From the NCBI GenBank assembly GCA_003220535.1, contig QHSU01000083.1, positions 1 to 64,000 of the forward strand: a DNA stretch of 64,000 bases, given 5' to 3'. Shown in pieces: positions 14,610-24,190 of the stretch. The notes beneath the pieces were generated by a model. The model did not search any database and was not told the origin of the DNA. It saw only the letters and a program-made list of their open reading frames with translations. The position numbers and the translations under genes are program-made. The DNA is from Candidatus Rokuibacteriota bacterium (GTDB lineage Bacteria; Methylomirabilota; Methylomirabilia; Rokubacteriales; CSP1-6). Position 1 is the stretch's first letter. Each line of letters begins with the position of its first letter.

Positions 14610-16361
14610 ATGGCACTCACCGCGGCTGATGTTCTGATCGAGACGATCCAGGACTGGGGCGTCGACGTGGTGTTCGGCCTCCCGGGTGACGGCATCAACG
14701 GCCTCATGGAGGCCCTGCGCAAGCGGCGCGAGCAGGTGCGCTTCATCCAGGTGCGGCACGAGGAAGCCGCGGCGCTGATGGCCTGCGGGTACGCCAAGTT
14801 CACCGGCAAGCTCGGGGTGTGCCTCGCGACCTCCGGACCCGGCGGGATCCATCTCCTGAACGGCCTCTACGACGCCGCCCTCGACGGGCAACCCGTCCTC
14901 GCCATCACGGGCATGGCCTACCACGACCTCATCGGCACGCACACCCAGCAGGACGTGGCGCTCGACCGACTCTTCATGGACGTCGCGAAATACAACGAGC
15001 GCATCATGGGACCCTCGCACGTCGAGAACGTCGCCCATCTCGCATGCCGGACGGCGCTCGCCTACCGCGGCGTCGCTCACATCACGTTCCCGGTCGACAT
15101 CCAGGAGATGGAGGCGGGCGCCCAGCGGTCGAAGCGGAACGTCAAGCACCACACGTCCGACGTGTACGCGCACAGCGCGCGGCTTCCCGCCGAGGACGAG
15201 CTGGCGCGGGCCGCCGAGGTGCTGAACGCGGGCAAAAAGGTCGCGATCCTCGCCGGACGCGGCGCCCTGCATGCGACCGACGAGCTCGAGCAGACCGCCG
15301 ATCGGCTCGCCGCGCCCATCGTCAAGGCGCTGCTGGGCAAGGCCGCCGTCCCGGACGACAGCCCCTACACCACGGGCGCGATCGGGCTCCTCGGCACGCG
15401 GCCCTCTCAGGACGCGCTGGAAGCGTGCGACACCCTGCTCATGGTGGGCACGTCCTTTCCATACATCGAGTTCCTGCCCAAGCCGGGTCAAGCGCGGGGC
15501 GTGCACATCGAGCTCGATCCGATGCGGATCGGGCTTCGCTATCCGGTCGAGGTCGGGCTGGTCGGGGACAGCGCCCGCACGCTGCAGGCGCTGCTGCCCT
15601 TGCTCGGTCGGAAGGCCGATCGCGGCTTTCTGGAGACGGCACAGGAGGGGATGAAGGGCTGGCACGCGCTGATGGAAGATCGCGCGACCCGCGCGGACAC
15701 GCCGATGAAGCCGCAAGTGCTGGCCCGGGAGCTCGGACGGCGGCTCCGCAGCGACGCCATCGTCGCCTGCGACAGCGGCACGATCGCCACCTGGTGGGCC
15801 CGCAACATCCCGGTACGACGCGGGCAGATGCACTCGCTCTCGGGGAATCTCGCCACCATGGCGGCCGGGCTCCCCTACGCGATCGCCGCGCAGGCGGCCT
15901 ATCCCGAGCGCCAGGTCGTCGCCTTCGTCGGCGACGGCGGCTTCTCGATGCTCATGGCCGAGCTCGCGACCTGCGTGAAGTACCAACTTCCGGTCAAGAT
16001 CGTGATCGCCAAGAACAACACGCTCGGACAGATCAAGTGGGAGCAGATCGTCTTCCTCGGCAATCCCGAATACGGGTGTGAGCTGCAGCCCATCGACTTC
16101 GCGCTGTTTGCCCGGTCGTGTGGCGCCGCCGGGTTCACCATCGAGAACCCGGCCGACTGCGGACGCATGCTCGAGGAAGCGCTGGCCACGCCGGGCCCGG
16201 TGGTCGTGCAGGGCGTGGTCGATCCGTCCGAGCCCCCGCTGCCGGCCAGGGTCACGCTGGACCAGGCCGCGAAGTTCGCCCGGTCACTCCTGCGGGGCGA
16301 GCCCAACAGTCAAAAGATCGCGCTCACCGTGCTCGCCGACCGCATCCGCGAGCTGGTGTGA
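14610..16361 (+). CDS. Pyruvate oxidase/dehydrogenase-like TPP enzyme (PoxB-like)
   Basis: A 583-residue thiamine-diphosphate enzyme of the acetolactate synthase/pyruvate oxidase family. It has the N-terminal Pyr domain (VDVVFGLPGDGINGLMEALR, with the glutamate in RHEEAAALMACGYAK), a central FAD/nucleotide-binding-like domain, and the C-terminal PP domain with the metal motif VGDGGFSMLMAELATC...KNNTLGQIKWE. SGPGGIHLLNGLYDAALDGQ fits PoxB-type enzymes, which decarboxylate pyruvate to acetate with electrons going to quinone; this substrate is inferred. ATG 14610 is preceded by AAGGGAT. Predicted sigma54 control suggests induction under envelope or energy stress. Confidence 0.8.
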   Translation: MALTAADVLIETIQDWGVDVVFGLPGDGINGLMEALRKRREQVRFIQVRHEEAAALMACGYAKFTGKLGVCLATSGPGGIHLLNGLYDAALDGQPVLAITGMAYHDLIGTHTQQDVALDRLFMDVAKYNERIMGPSHVENVAHLACRTALAYRGVAHITFPVDIQEMEAGAQRSKRNVKHHTSDVYAHSARLPAEDELARAAEVLNAGKKVAILAGRGALHATDELEQTADRLAAPIVKALLGKAAVPDDSPYTTGAIGLLGTRPSQDALEACDTLLMVGTSFPYIEFLPKPGQARGVHIELDPMRIGLRYPVEVGLVGDSARTLQALLPLLGRKADRGFLETAQEGMKGWHALMEDRATRADTPMKPQVLARELGRRLRSDAIVACDSGTIATWWARNIPVRRGQMHSLSGNLATMAAGLPYAIAAQAAYPERQVVAFVGDGGFSMLMAELATCVKYQLPVKIVIAKNNTLGQIKWEQIVFLGNPEYGCELQPIDFALFARSCGAAGFTIENPADCGRMLEEALATPGPVVVQGVVDPSEPPLPARVTLDQAAKFARSLLRGEPNSQKIALTVLADRIRELV

Positions 16362-16404
16362 GCGCCCACACGCATGAATGGACATCGATCGTGAGGAGAT
16401 CCAT

Positions 16405-17079
16405 ATGAAAGTCTTCAAGACTCTCGTGCTCATGGTGCTCGCCGCCGGGTGCGCGGTGCAATCGGCGGGTCCGACTGAGAGCCGACAACCGCAGCCGCAG
16501 CCGACCGCCGGCAACCCCACGCCGTCCAGCAAGAAGGTGGATCCGGCGGTAGTCGAGCGGCTCCAGCGCGTCATGATCCCGCTCGTGGCCAAGATGAACA
16601 ACCCGCGCTCTTCCGGTGAGATCAAGATCGGAATCATGGACGATCCGCACATCAACGCGGCCAGCGCGGGGAACGGCGAGTTCTACGTGACGACCGCTCT
16701 GCTGCAGAAGGCGAACGACGACCAGCTGCGAGGCGTGCTCGCCCACGAGCTGGCCCACGACGACCTCGGCCACGTCGCGAAGGCCCAGAGGCTCGGCACC
16801 GGGCTGCAGATCGGGATGATCCTGCTCGACCAGATCATTCCGGGCAGCGGCAACATCACGCCGATCGCCGGCGCCCTCGTCGCGCGCAACTACAGCCGCA
16901 ACGAGGAATATCAGGCCGATCGCCACGGCGTCACGATCCTCCAGCGGGCCGGCTACTCCAAGGACGTCATGGTCAACACGCTCCAGTGGCTCACGGAGAA
17001 CGAAGGCGCCAGCGGCGGTGGTTTCTTCGCCACGCACCCGGCGACGGCGGATCGGATCGAGGTGCTGAAGAAGATGTAG
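16405..17079 (+). CDS. M48-family metallopeptidase lipoprotein
   Basis: A 224-residue zinc protease. The N-terminus MKVFKTLVLMVLAAGCAVQS is a lipoprotein signal with lipobox LAAGC. The active-site helix HELAHDDLGHVAKAQ carries HExxH, and NEEYQADRHGVTIL supplies the third ligand region (ExxAD-like, here with Gln before Ala). These match BepA/LoiP-type M48 proteases that survey outer-membrane protein assembly. Start ATG 16405 has GAGGAGA upstream. It lies 43 nt after the PoxB-like gene and probably shares its transcript, strengthening an envelope-stress theme. Confidence 0.88.
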   Translation: MKVFKTLVLMVLAAGCAVQSAGPTESRQPQPQPTAGNPTPSSKKVDPAVVERLQRVMIPLVAKMNNPRSSGEIKIGIMDDPHINAASAGNGEFYVTTALLQKANDDQLRGVLAHELAHDDLGHVAKAQRLGTGLQIGMILLDQIIPGSGNITPIAGALVARNYSRNEEYQADRHGVTILQRAGYSKDVMVNTLQWLTENEGASGGGFFATHPATADRIEVLKKM

Positions 17080-17121
17080 GGCGCCTCAGGCCTCCTCCAC
17101 GGCCCCTTCACGCGAGCATTA

Positions 17122-17824
17122 TCATGACCGGCCTCCCGTTGACGCATGCACTCGCCCAGGGGCCGGGCGGGACCGTTCCGCGCTCGTTCGTTGCACGATC
17201 CGAATAATGAGCAGTGAGACGACCAGGAAGCCGGCGGCCGGCCCGAGGATCGAGATATCCGCACCAGGCCAGTGGACGCCGAGCCCCTCGCCCACCCAGA
17301 ACGTCCCGAAGCTTCCGATCAGGACTCCGACCGCGAGCTTCAGCGTGGTTCTCGGGCACCCGCGCGAGCGGTCGGCGCAGGGCCACACCGGCAACCGCGA
17401 CCACGAGGCCCGCCGCCGCGGCCGGCAGGCTGGCCGGAACCATCATGTGGGCGGCGGTTCCAACCGCCAGCACGATGAACACAATCTCGAGCCCCTCGAG
17501 CACCACAGCCTTGAAAGTGGTCACGATCGCGATGGTGTCCCACCGAATGGCCTGGCGCTCGTGCGGGCGTAGAGTCGCCGTCGCGCTCCGGAAGATTTCG
17601 CCCTCGTCGTGAAGCGGAATGATGCCGGCCGCTCGCAGCACGGCCTTCCGTAGCCAATTCATGCCGAAGAGCAAGAGCAGGAGCCCGATGACCAGCTGAA
17701 GCAGCGTGATCGGAATGACGCCGAGCGCCGGGCCAAGGACAACGACGAGCGCGGTGAGGACCATCAGTCCGCCCGCCGCTCCAAGGAGCGCCGATCTCCA
17801 GCCCCGCACCCAGCACGTCGTCAC
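17122..17824 (-). CDS. FTR1/COG4280-like membrane protein at the end of the hopanoid operon, frameshifted
   Basis: GTG 17824 overlaps the hpnN stop (GTGA). The protein has about six to seven helices; KAVVLEGLEIVFIVLAVGTA resembles the REGLE motif helix of FTR1 iron permeases and COG4280 proteins. Near 17350 the frame breaks after RVPEN; the adjacent frame continues with LKLAVGVLIGSFGTFWVGEG and FLVVSLLIIRIVQR. One extra base explains it. Corrected length is about 234 residues. A role in metal or small-solute transport is possible; the link to hopanoids is only by operon position. Confidence 0.6.
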
Positions 17825-20568
17825 GCCAACCGGATGAACGCGGAGGCTCTGCCTCGGCGAGGCCTGGGCGACGTCGTCCGTGGGTCCGGGGCAGGATCGA
17901 CGAGGCGAACGAGGACCGGCAAGACGACGATCGAGGCGATGAGGCTCGTGACGCTCCCGAGCGTGAGCAGGAGCCCGAGACTCCACATACCGCGGTGATG
18001 TGCCAGCATCAGCGTGCCGAATCCGGTGATCGTGGTGAGGCCGTTGAAGGCCACCGCCATGATGGTGCTCCGGGCGAAACGGGGGCCGCCACGCGCTCGC
18101 GCCTCGATGGCACGCGTGATGACGTTCAATCCGTACTCGGCCGAAGCCCCGATGATCAGCGGAACGCCCCAGACGTTCGCGAGGTTCAGCTTGAGCCCGA
18201 AGAGCGGCATGAGGCCGAGTGCCCACAGCGTCCCGAGCGCCAGCGGCGTCAACGCGAGCATGGTCTCGCGAAGCCGTCGGATCATGAACGCGATGATGAG
18301 ACCGACGACGATGAACGCGTACGCCCCGCCGCGCCGGTAGGCGTCTTCCATCCGGCGGATGGACTCGTAGGCGATGATCGGCGTGCCGGTGACGTCCGCG
18401 TCCACGAGCCGCAGCTCGTTCACGAACTGGACCGCGCCTTCACGCTCCCAGATGTCGACCTTCGGATGGATCTGAAGCAGGAACCGTCCTGGGTCACTGA
18501 TGAACTTTCTGCGCACCTCGGCCGGGATGTCGGCGACCGTGACGAGTCGCGGGTCCACGTTGCGCTGAAGAAAGAGCAGCTTGTCCGTGAAGTCTCGAAC
18601 GAGGTCGGTCTGGTAGCGCGTCAACCCCGTCTCGGTCTGCGCGGGCTCGGCGCCTCGGACTACCCGAAGGAGATCGGCGAGCCCGCTCTGGAGCACCCGC
18701 AGCTCGATACTGGCCCCGTCGGCGCCCGCTTCGGTCACGGCGACATCGATGCGCCGCCGGAGCGCCTCCAGCGCGCTCGTGACACGACTGACGTCAACCG
18801 GAGGCGTCGGGCCGATCCAGAGCGGTGCGATCAGCGGCCTGACATCGCCGACGATCTTTGCTTTGGCGACCTGGTCGTCAGGGATGAACAGCAGCGCCGT
18901 GTCGACGCTCGCCACCGACGGCAGCCGTTCGAACCCATCGCGCTTCCGCTCGAGCTCGGCCAGCGATGTCGCCGTCGACAACGCTGAATAGCTCGAACGG
19001 CCGTGTGCGTTCATGATCTGCCGCTCCCAGACCACCGACTCCGTACCACGGGCCTGGAGATCGAGCAGGTTGTAGTCGAATTCGACCATGCGCACTGACC
19101 AGAGCGAGAACGCGGTCAGGGCGCCGGCGCCGACGAGCACGGCAACCGGATGCCGCGTGAGACGCTCGACGAACGGCACGGCGGCGGGCGAGGGCGAGAC
19201 GTCCTGGTTCGAGGCCGATCCCGGCGTCACGCTGCGCCGGCGATGGATCAGAGCAAGGAGCGCTGGAAAGACCGTGACCATGGCCACGAACGACGCCAGG
19301 AGCGCCGTGCCAGCAATGAAGCCGAGCTCCTGCACCCCGTGGAAATCCGTACCGATCAGCACGTAGAAGGTCGCGGCGCCGGTGAGAGCGCCCAGCACGA
19401 TGCCTTGACCCGTGCGCGCCGCTGTCACCTGGAGCGCGTCGTCCACGCTCGCGCCGAGCCCTCGCTCTTCGTCAAACCGGAAGAGCACGTAGACACCGTA
19501 GTCGATGCCGAGGCCGATCACGATCGGGACGAACATCACGGAGAACACCGTGAGATGCCCGACCGTGACCGTGACGAGTCCGAGCGACCACAGCAGGCTC
19601 AGCGCGAGCACCGCCAGCATGACGAGGGGTTCTCGAAGACGCCGAAACGCGAGCAGCAGGAGCCCAAGCGTGAGCGCGAAGGCCAGGACCGTCGCAAGCT
19701 GACTGTCGTCGAAGGCGACGCGCATCCCGTCGGTCGCGAGCGCTGGGCCTCCGGTGACGCCGGCCCGAACATCGGGAAACTCGGCGCGCAGGCTCGCGAT
19801 CTGGCGGCGAATCTCGGCGATGGCGGCCCGATCATTCGTGAACCCGCCGCTGCCACCGGCCGGATCGGCGACGATGTAGAGGAGACTCTTGTCGTCGGAC
19901 AGGAAGTAGCCGGCGTCCTCGTCTCCTTCCGCGGCTGCCAGCATCGCGCCCCATGGCGAGCGATAGAGCACCGGGTGACTGGTCGCCTCGCGCATCTGCG
20001 TGACGAGCATCGTGAGGAACTGGATGTCGCCGGCCGTGGCGCTATCCTGGAGTCCGAGATCGAGAAAGTGGCTGGCGAAGGCGCGAGCAAACTGACGATT
20101 CACGCCGTCGAGAAGCGTCGCCAATCCCGGCGCCGAGACGAACGATTCGATGAAGTCTTGATGATCGTAGATCTGCTCCCGGAGCTCCTTCAGCGCTGGC
20201 GCCGGCAGGTAGAGCAGCCCTCGCCCATCGAAGTCCTCCAGCGCCACGCGATAGGCCAGGTGATTGAACGCGATGGGCCCGGCGCGCAAGTCCCCGGCGA
20301 GGCGGGCGGCGAACGCTCGAGACTGCTGGAACGTCCGGCCTCGTACCACGATGACGATCTCGTCGAGCTCGCCGAAGGCTTTCGAGTACTCGCGGTAGCG
20401 GGTCACATACGCCTGGCCCGGCGGCAGCAGGTGAAGCTCGGACGCTTCGAACGTGAGTCGTGTCATCGTGACCAGGACGGAGGCTGCGGCACAGCCGAGC
20501 GCGAGCGCGAGAACGAGGCGTGGGCGCCGTACGCACAGTCGCACCGTGCGGCTCAGCGCTCGGCTCAT
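17821..20568 (-). CDS. hpnN: RND-family hopanoid transporter HpnN
   Basis: A 915-residue MMPL/RND-type exporter with two sets of transmembrane helices separated by large periplasmic loops (around LTFEASELHLLPPGQAYVTR and YNLLDLQARGTESVVWERQI). Helix motifs GIDYGVYVLFRFDEERG and GASAEYGLNVITRAIEARAR are the internal repeats typical of this family. HpnN moves hopanoids from the inner to the outer membrane. Start ATG 20568 lies 8 nt after the hpnL stop; the longer open frame upstream overlaps hpnL and is not coding. Position in an hpnI-J-L-N cluster makes the family name secure. Confidence 0.88.
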   Translation of the reverse strand: MSRALSRTVRLCVRRPRLVLALALGCAAASVLVTMTRLTFEASELHLLPPGQAYVTRYREYSKAFGELDEIVIVVRGRTFQQSRAFAARLAGDLRAGPIAFNHLAYRVALEDFDGRGLLYLPAPALKELREQIYDHQDFIESFVSAPGLATLLDGVNRQFARAFASHFLDLGLQDSATAGDIQFLTMLVTQMREATSHPVLYRSPWGAMLAAAEGDEDAGYFLSDDKSLLYIVADPAGGSGGFTNDRAAIAEIRRQIASLRAEFPDVRAGVTGGPALATDGMRVAFDDSQLATVLAFALTLGLLLLAFRRLREPLVMLAVLALSLLWSLGLVTVTVGHLTVFSVMFVPIVIGLGIDYGVYVLFRFDEERGLGASVDDALQVTAARTGQGIVLGALTGAATFYVLIGTDFHGVQELGFIAGTALLASFVAMVTVFPALLALIHRRRSVTPGSASNQDVSPSPAAVPFVERLTRHPVAVLVGAGALTAFSLWSVRMVEFDYNLLDLQARGTESVVWERQIMNAHGRSSYSALSTATSLAELERKRDGFERLPSVASVDTALLFIPDDQVAKAKIVGDVRPLIAPLWIGPTPPVDVSRVTSALEALRRRIDVAVTEAGADGASIELRVLQSGLADLLRVVRGAEPAQTETGLTRYQTDLVRDFTDKLLFLQRNVDPRLVTVADIPAEVRRKFISDPGRFLLQIHPKVDIWEREGAVQFVNELRLVDADVTGTPIIAYESIRRMEDAYRRGGAYAFIVVGLIIAFMIRRLRETMLALTPLALGTLWALGLMPLFGLKLNLANVWGVPLIIGASAEYGLNVITRAIEARARGGPRFARSTIMAVAFNGLTTITGFGTLMLAHHRGMWSLGLLLTLGSVTSLIASIVVLPVLVRLVDPAPDPRTTSPRPRRGRASAFIRLA

Positions 20569-20576
20569 GAATGCGT

Positions 20577-21557
20577 TCACCACCAGAGCCCCGTCGGCCT
20601 GCAGCTCGTGCGGAGCGCCGCGCGCCTGAAGATGACGCCGGCGCGACCGACCTTGGCATAGCAGAGGAGGACGCCGACGCCGGACCAGATCAGCTCGCGG
20701 ACGTGCCGGACGACGCCGAACGCGAAGCCCAGCGTCGGCGGAAGTCCCAACGCGGCAAAGACGGCGACCTTGCCGCCCTCCTGGGTGCCGATCTTCGCGG
20801 GGACCATGAACACGATCCCGTCCACGGTGATCGATAGCACCTCGATGGCCAGCGCGGTGACGACCGACACGCGAATCAGCAGGAAGCGACAGATCCAGTA
20901 CGCCTCGAACGCACCCCACGCGTAGCCGAGGGCGAACATCAGCGTGGACAGCGCGACCCGGCCTGGGTGGTCGCGCACGAATTCGACCAGGCGGGCTCCG
21001 CACACGCGCTGCCAGACCACCGAGGCCACCCGAGCCCATCGGGACCAGCCGCGGAAGGCGATCAGGATCGCGATCGCGAACCCGATGCCGACCACCCACG
21101 GCAGCACCAACGACATGGGGGCGAGCGCGACCCATTCGTTCGCGACGAGGACCAGTCCGGCGGTGATGAAGATCGTCTGCGCCAGCGTCTGGGTCGACTT
21201 CGCGACGATGACAGAGACCGCTCGAATGTCGCGGCCGCGCGCATCGCTCAGCATCGCCGCGCGCGCGACCTCGCCGCCGATCGTCGCCGTCGGCGTCAAG
21301 TAGTTGATCGCATCACCCGCCACGCGGAGACGAACGAGCTCGCCGAGTGGAAAGGAGCCCGCGTCCTCACGCGCGAACGCGAAGCGCCACCCCAGCGCGT
21401 TCAGCAGATGCGCGGCGATCTCCTGCCCGAGGATCAGCGCCATGCCCCATCCCACCTGCAGCAGCGCGGATCGCACGGCGTTCACGTCGATCCGCCAGAC
21501 CAGGATGCCGAGGCCCAGTGTCCCGAGGGCGACCAGCACCTTCTGATTGGTCGTCAT
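20577..21557 (-). CDS. hpnL: Hopanoid-associated integral membrane protein HpnL
   Basis: A 326-residue membrane protein of the lysylphosphatidylglycerol synthase/UPF0104 type with about eight helices. Landmarks include NYLTPTATIGGEVARAAMLS and DGIVFMVPAKIGTQEGGKVA, which match the HpnL/MprF-flippase-like motif P-x-x-x-G-x-x-E/Q-G. ATG 21557 overlaps the upstream stop (ATGA). HpnL proteins lie in hopanoid clusters; a role in lipid flipping or transfer is presumed, not proven. Confidence 0.85.
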   Translation of the reverse strand: MTTNQKVLVALGTLGLGILVWRIDVNAVRSALLQVGWGMALILGQEIAAHLLNALGWRFAFAREDAGSFPLGELVRLRVAGDAINYLTPTATIGGEVARAAMLSDARGRDIRAVSVIVAKSTQTLAQTIFITAGLVLVANEWVALAPMSLVLPWVVGIGFAIAILIAFRGWSRWARVASVVWQRVCGARLVEFVRDHPGRVALSTLMFALGYAWGAFEAYWICRFLLIRVSVVTALAIEVLSITVDGIVFMVPAKIGTQEGGKVAVFAALGLPPTLGFAFGVVRHVRELIWSGVGVLLCYAKVGRAGVIFRRAALRTSCRPTGLWW

Positions 21558-24190
21558 CGTGAGCGCTGAGCGCAGACCCGGCACCAGAGGCTGATCCAGA
21601 ACAAGTTCGCGCCGATGGCCGCGCTCCACGCGAACCATTCGAGCCGCTCGAACGCGGCGAGCACCAAGACGAGATAGATGTAGTCACGGCTCGCGATACG
21701 CTCGTACGCGCGCTTGAATCCGAGCCGGCGCTCCGGTGGATAGCGATTGATCAGCCAGGAGACGGACGTCATGCTCAGCATGGCGCCGACAACGAGGACG
21801 AGCCCCGAGGCGGCGCTGCTCATCTCCGGGCGGATCCGGTACAGGTGCACCGTGATCGCAATGAAGGTCGCGAGATGGAGCACGTTGTCCGTCGCGATGT
21901 CGAAGCGAGCGCCGACGCGGGACGTGAGGAGCTTGAGCCGGGCCACCTCGCCATCGCAGCCGTCGAGAATGCAACTGACCCAGAGCAGCGCGGCGCCGAG
22001 CACCGCGTTCCATGAGCTCACGCTCGCAAGGAATGCGGCGCCGCCGAGGCCGACGAGGAGACTCAGCGCCGTGATCGCGTTCGGGGTGACCGGCGTGCGG
22101 ATCAACACCCGAGAGAGGGCGACGGACAGCGCGCGATCGAAGCGTGCCAGGTAGCCGTCACTCGGCTGGCGGAGCGAGCTGAAGAGCCGGCGCTCCGCAT
22201 TTCGACGGCCCGTCGAATCGTTCGCGTCATTCCAGCTATTCGCCGGGGCCTGCATGCGGACCGCATCCGAATCGGACACGGCCCAATGCGCGAAATCTCC
22301 CGACGCGAGGGCGGCTCGCCTGAGCAGCGTCCGGCCGGCCGGATAGTAGGCGCCCACGGGCGTGCCTCGCGACATCCACGTCGTCGGCCGCCCCTCCGTC
22401 GCCCGCCGTCGCACGAGCTCGCGCACCTCGCGCGGCTCGGGCACCGTGTTCGGCGCGATCACCAGCACGGGCGCTTCGGGATCGAGCACATCGGCAAGAG
22501 ACTTCGAAGCCGTGACAGACCCGCTCTCGGTCCACGGCACGCGGATTCCGGCCAACAGTCGTCGGTAGGACGGTGGCAACGTGCCGGCCTCGGTATAGAC
22601 GATGATGCGGCTGGCGCCCTCCAGCGTGGCGACGACGTTCGCGGCGCGCACCGCGGCGGGCACCGAGGCCACCATGGCCGGGTGGCGTGGCACCGGAACG
22701 ACCACTTGCAGATCCGGCGCGCGTCCCGGCACGCTCGCGGCCCCGGCCGTGCTGTGTGCGGGCGCTTCTCTCGTGCGCCCCGCCAGGAACTGCAGGAACT
22801 CCCGCCCCTCGCGGAGTCGCCGGCGCATGACCCGGCGGTCCGCGGCCATCTCCTTCGCGATCGCGAAAATCTTCCGCGGCCTGAAGTAGAACCGCCGATA
22901 GAACTCCTCCGTGCCACGCGAGATTTCTGTGCTGAGCAGGTGCGGATACGACAGCGCGCTGACCTGGGTGCCGCGGTCGTCGACGAGCGCCTCCCCCGAG
23001 AGCCAGCCGTTGTCGACCGCCTGCCGGAAGAGCTCGGTGCCTGGATACGGTGCGGCGATCGATACTTGAATCGTGTCGGGGTCGATATCGCAGGCGAAGC
23101 GGATGGTTTCCGGGATGGTCTCCGCGGTCTCGCCCGGCAGCCCCAGGATGAACGTGCCATGAATCTTGATGCCGAGCGCCTTCGCGTGCTTCGTGAACTG
23201 CCGGGCCATGTCCAGGCGAATGCCCTTTTTCACGTTGTTCAGGATCTTCTGGTTGCCGGACTCGTATCCAACGAGCAGCAGGCGGAGCCCGTTGTCCTTC
23301 ATGACCTTCAGCGTGTCATACGGAACGTTGGCCTTGGCGTTGCACGACCACGTCACACCGAGCTTGCCGAGACGCCGCGCGAGCGCCTCGACGCGCGGCA
23401 GGTCATCGGTCAGCGTGTCGTCGTCGAAGAAGTACTCTCGCACTTGGGGGAAGTACCGCGTGGCGAGCGCGATCTCGTCGGCGACGTGCTCGACGCTGCG
23501 CGTGCGATATCGATGCCCCCCGACCGTCTGCGGCCACAGGCAGAACGTGCATTTGGACCGGCAGCCCCGTCCCGTGTAGAGCGACACGTACGGATACAGC
23601 AGGTAGCCAATCGCGTAGTGCTCGACGACGAGGTCGCGCTTGTAAACGTCCACCACGAACGGCAGCGCGTCCATGTTCTCGAGCACGGGACGGTCCGGCG
23701 TGTGCCGGATCGTGCCATTCGACCGGAAGCTGAGACCGAGGACGGCACCGAGCTCGCGCCCCTCGGCGACTTCCTTGATCGTGAAGTCGAACTCGCTCCG
23801 CGCGACGAAGTCGATCGCCGTCGACGCCGACAGCGCCCGCTCGGGATTCACGGCAACGTGCGCGCCCACGAACCCGATCCGCAGCGCCGGATTCTCCGTC
23901 TTGAGCGCCACGGCCACCCGCACGTCGTGCGCGAATGAGGGTGTGCTGGTGTGGAGAACGGCCAGATCATAGTCCGCCGCCATCGACCGGACGTCGTCGA
24001 GCGTGACATCATCGGGCGGCGCGTCGAGGAGCCGCGAGCCCGGCACCAGCGCGGCTGGCTGCGCAAGCCAGGTCGGGTACCAGAACGATCGGATCTCGCG
24101 CCGCGCCTGATATCGCGCTCCGGCGCCGCCGTCGAAGCCCTCGTACGACGGTGGATGCAGGAACAGCGTCCTCAGATAGGCGCCGCTCAT
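21554..24190 (-). CDS. hpnJ: HpnJ radical SAM protein with C-terminal nucleotidyltransferase-like and CDP-alcohol phosphatidyltransferase domains
   Basis: The first ~470 residues are HpnJ: the opening LFLHPPSYEGFDGGAGARYQ, WYPTWLAQPAALVPGSRLLD, a B12-binding-type fold, and the 4Fe-4S motif CRSKCTFC (Cys210, 214, 217). HpnJ contracts the sugar ring to make the bacteriohopanetetrol cyclitol ether. Unlike ordinary HpnJ of about 470 aa, this protein is 878 aa. Residues about 480-670 resemble a degenerate nucleotidyltransferase, and from about 680 comes an integral CDP-alcohol phosphatidyltransferase with DGEVARLKLLTSRVGARFD and the final Asp (DG-x2-AR-x8-G-x3-D-x3-D). ATG 24190 overlaps the hpnI stop. 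Confidence 0.85.
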   Translation of the reverse strand: MSGAYLRTLFLHPPSYEGFDGGAGARYQARREIRSFWYPTWLAQPAALVPGSRLLDAPPDDVTLDDVRSMAADYDLAVLHTSTPSFAHDVRVAVALKTENPALRIGFVGAHVAVNPERALSASTAIDFVARSEFDFTIKEVAEGRELGAVLGLSFRSNGTIRHTPDRPVLENMDALPFVVDVYKRDLVVEHYAIGYLLYPYVSLYTGRGCRSKCTFCLWPQTVGGHRYRTRSVEHVADEIALATRYFPQVREYFFDDDTLTDDLPRVEALARRLGKLGVTWSCNAKANVPYDTLKVMKDNGLRLLLVGYESGNQKILNNVKKGIRLDMARQFTKHAKALGIKIHGTFILGLPGETAETIPETIRFACDIDPDTIQVSIAAPYPGTELFRQAVDNGWLSGEALVDDRGTQVSALSYPHLLSTEISRGTEEFYRRFYFRPRKIFAIAKEMAADRRVMRRRLREGREFLQFLAGRTREAPAHSTAGAASVPGRAPDLQVVVPVPRHPAMVASVPAAVRAANVVATLEGASRIIVYTEAGTLPPSYRRLLAGIRVPWTESGSVTASKSLADVLDPEAPVLVIAPNTVPEPREVRELVRRRATEGRPTTWMSRGTPVGAYYPAGRTLLRRAALASGDFAHWAVSDSDAVRMQAPANSWNDANDSTGRRNAERRLFSSLRQPSDGYLARFDRALSVALSRVLIRTPVTPNAITALSLLVGLGGAAFLASVSSWNAVLGAALLWVSCILDGCDGEVARLKLLTSRVGARFDIATDNVLHLATFIAITVHLYRIRPEMSSAASGLVLVVGAMLSMTSVSWLINRYPPERRLGFKRAYERIASRDYIYLVLVLAAFERLEWFAWSAAIGANLFWISLWCRVCAQRSR

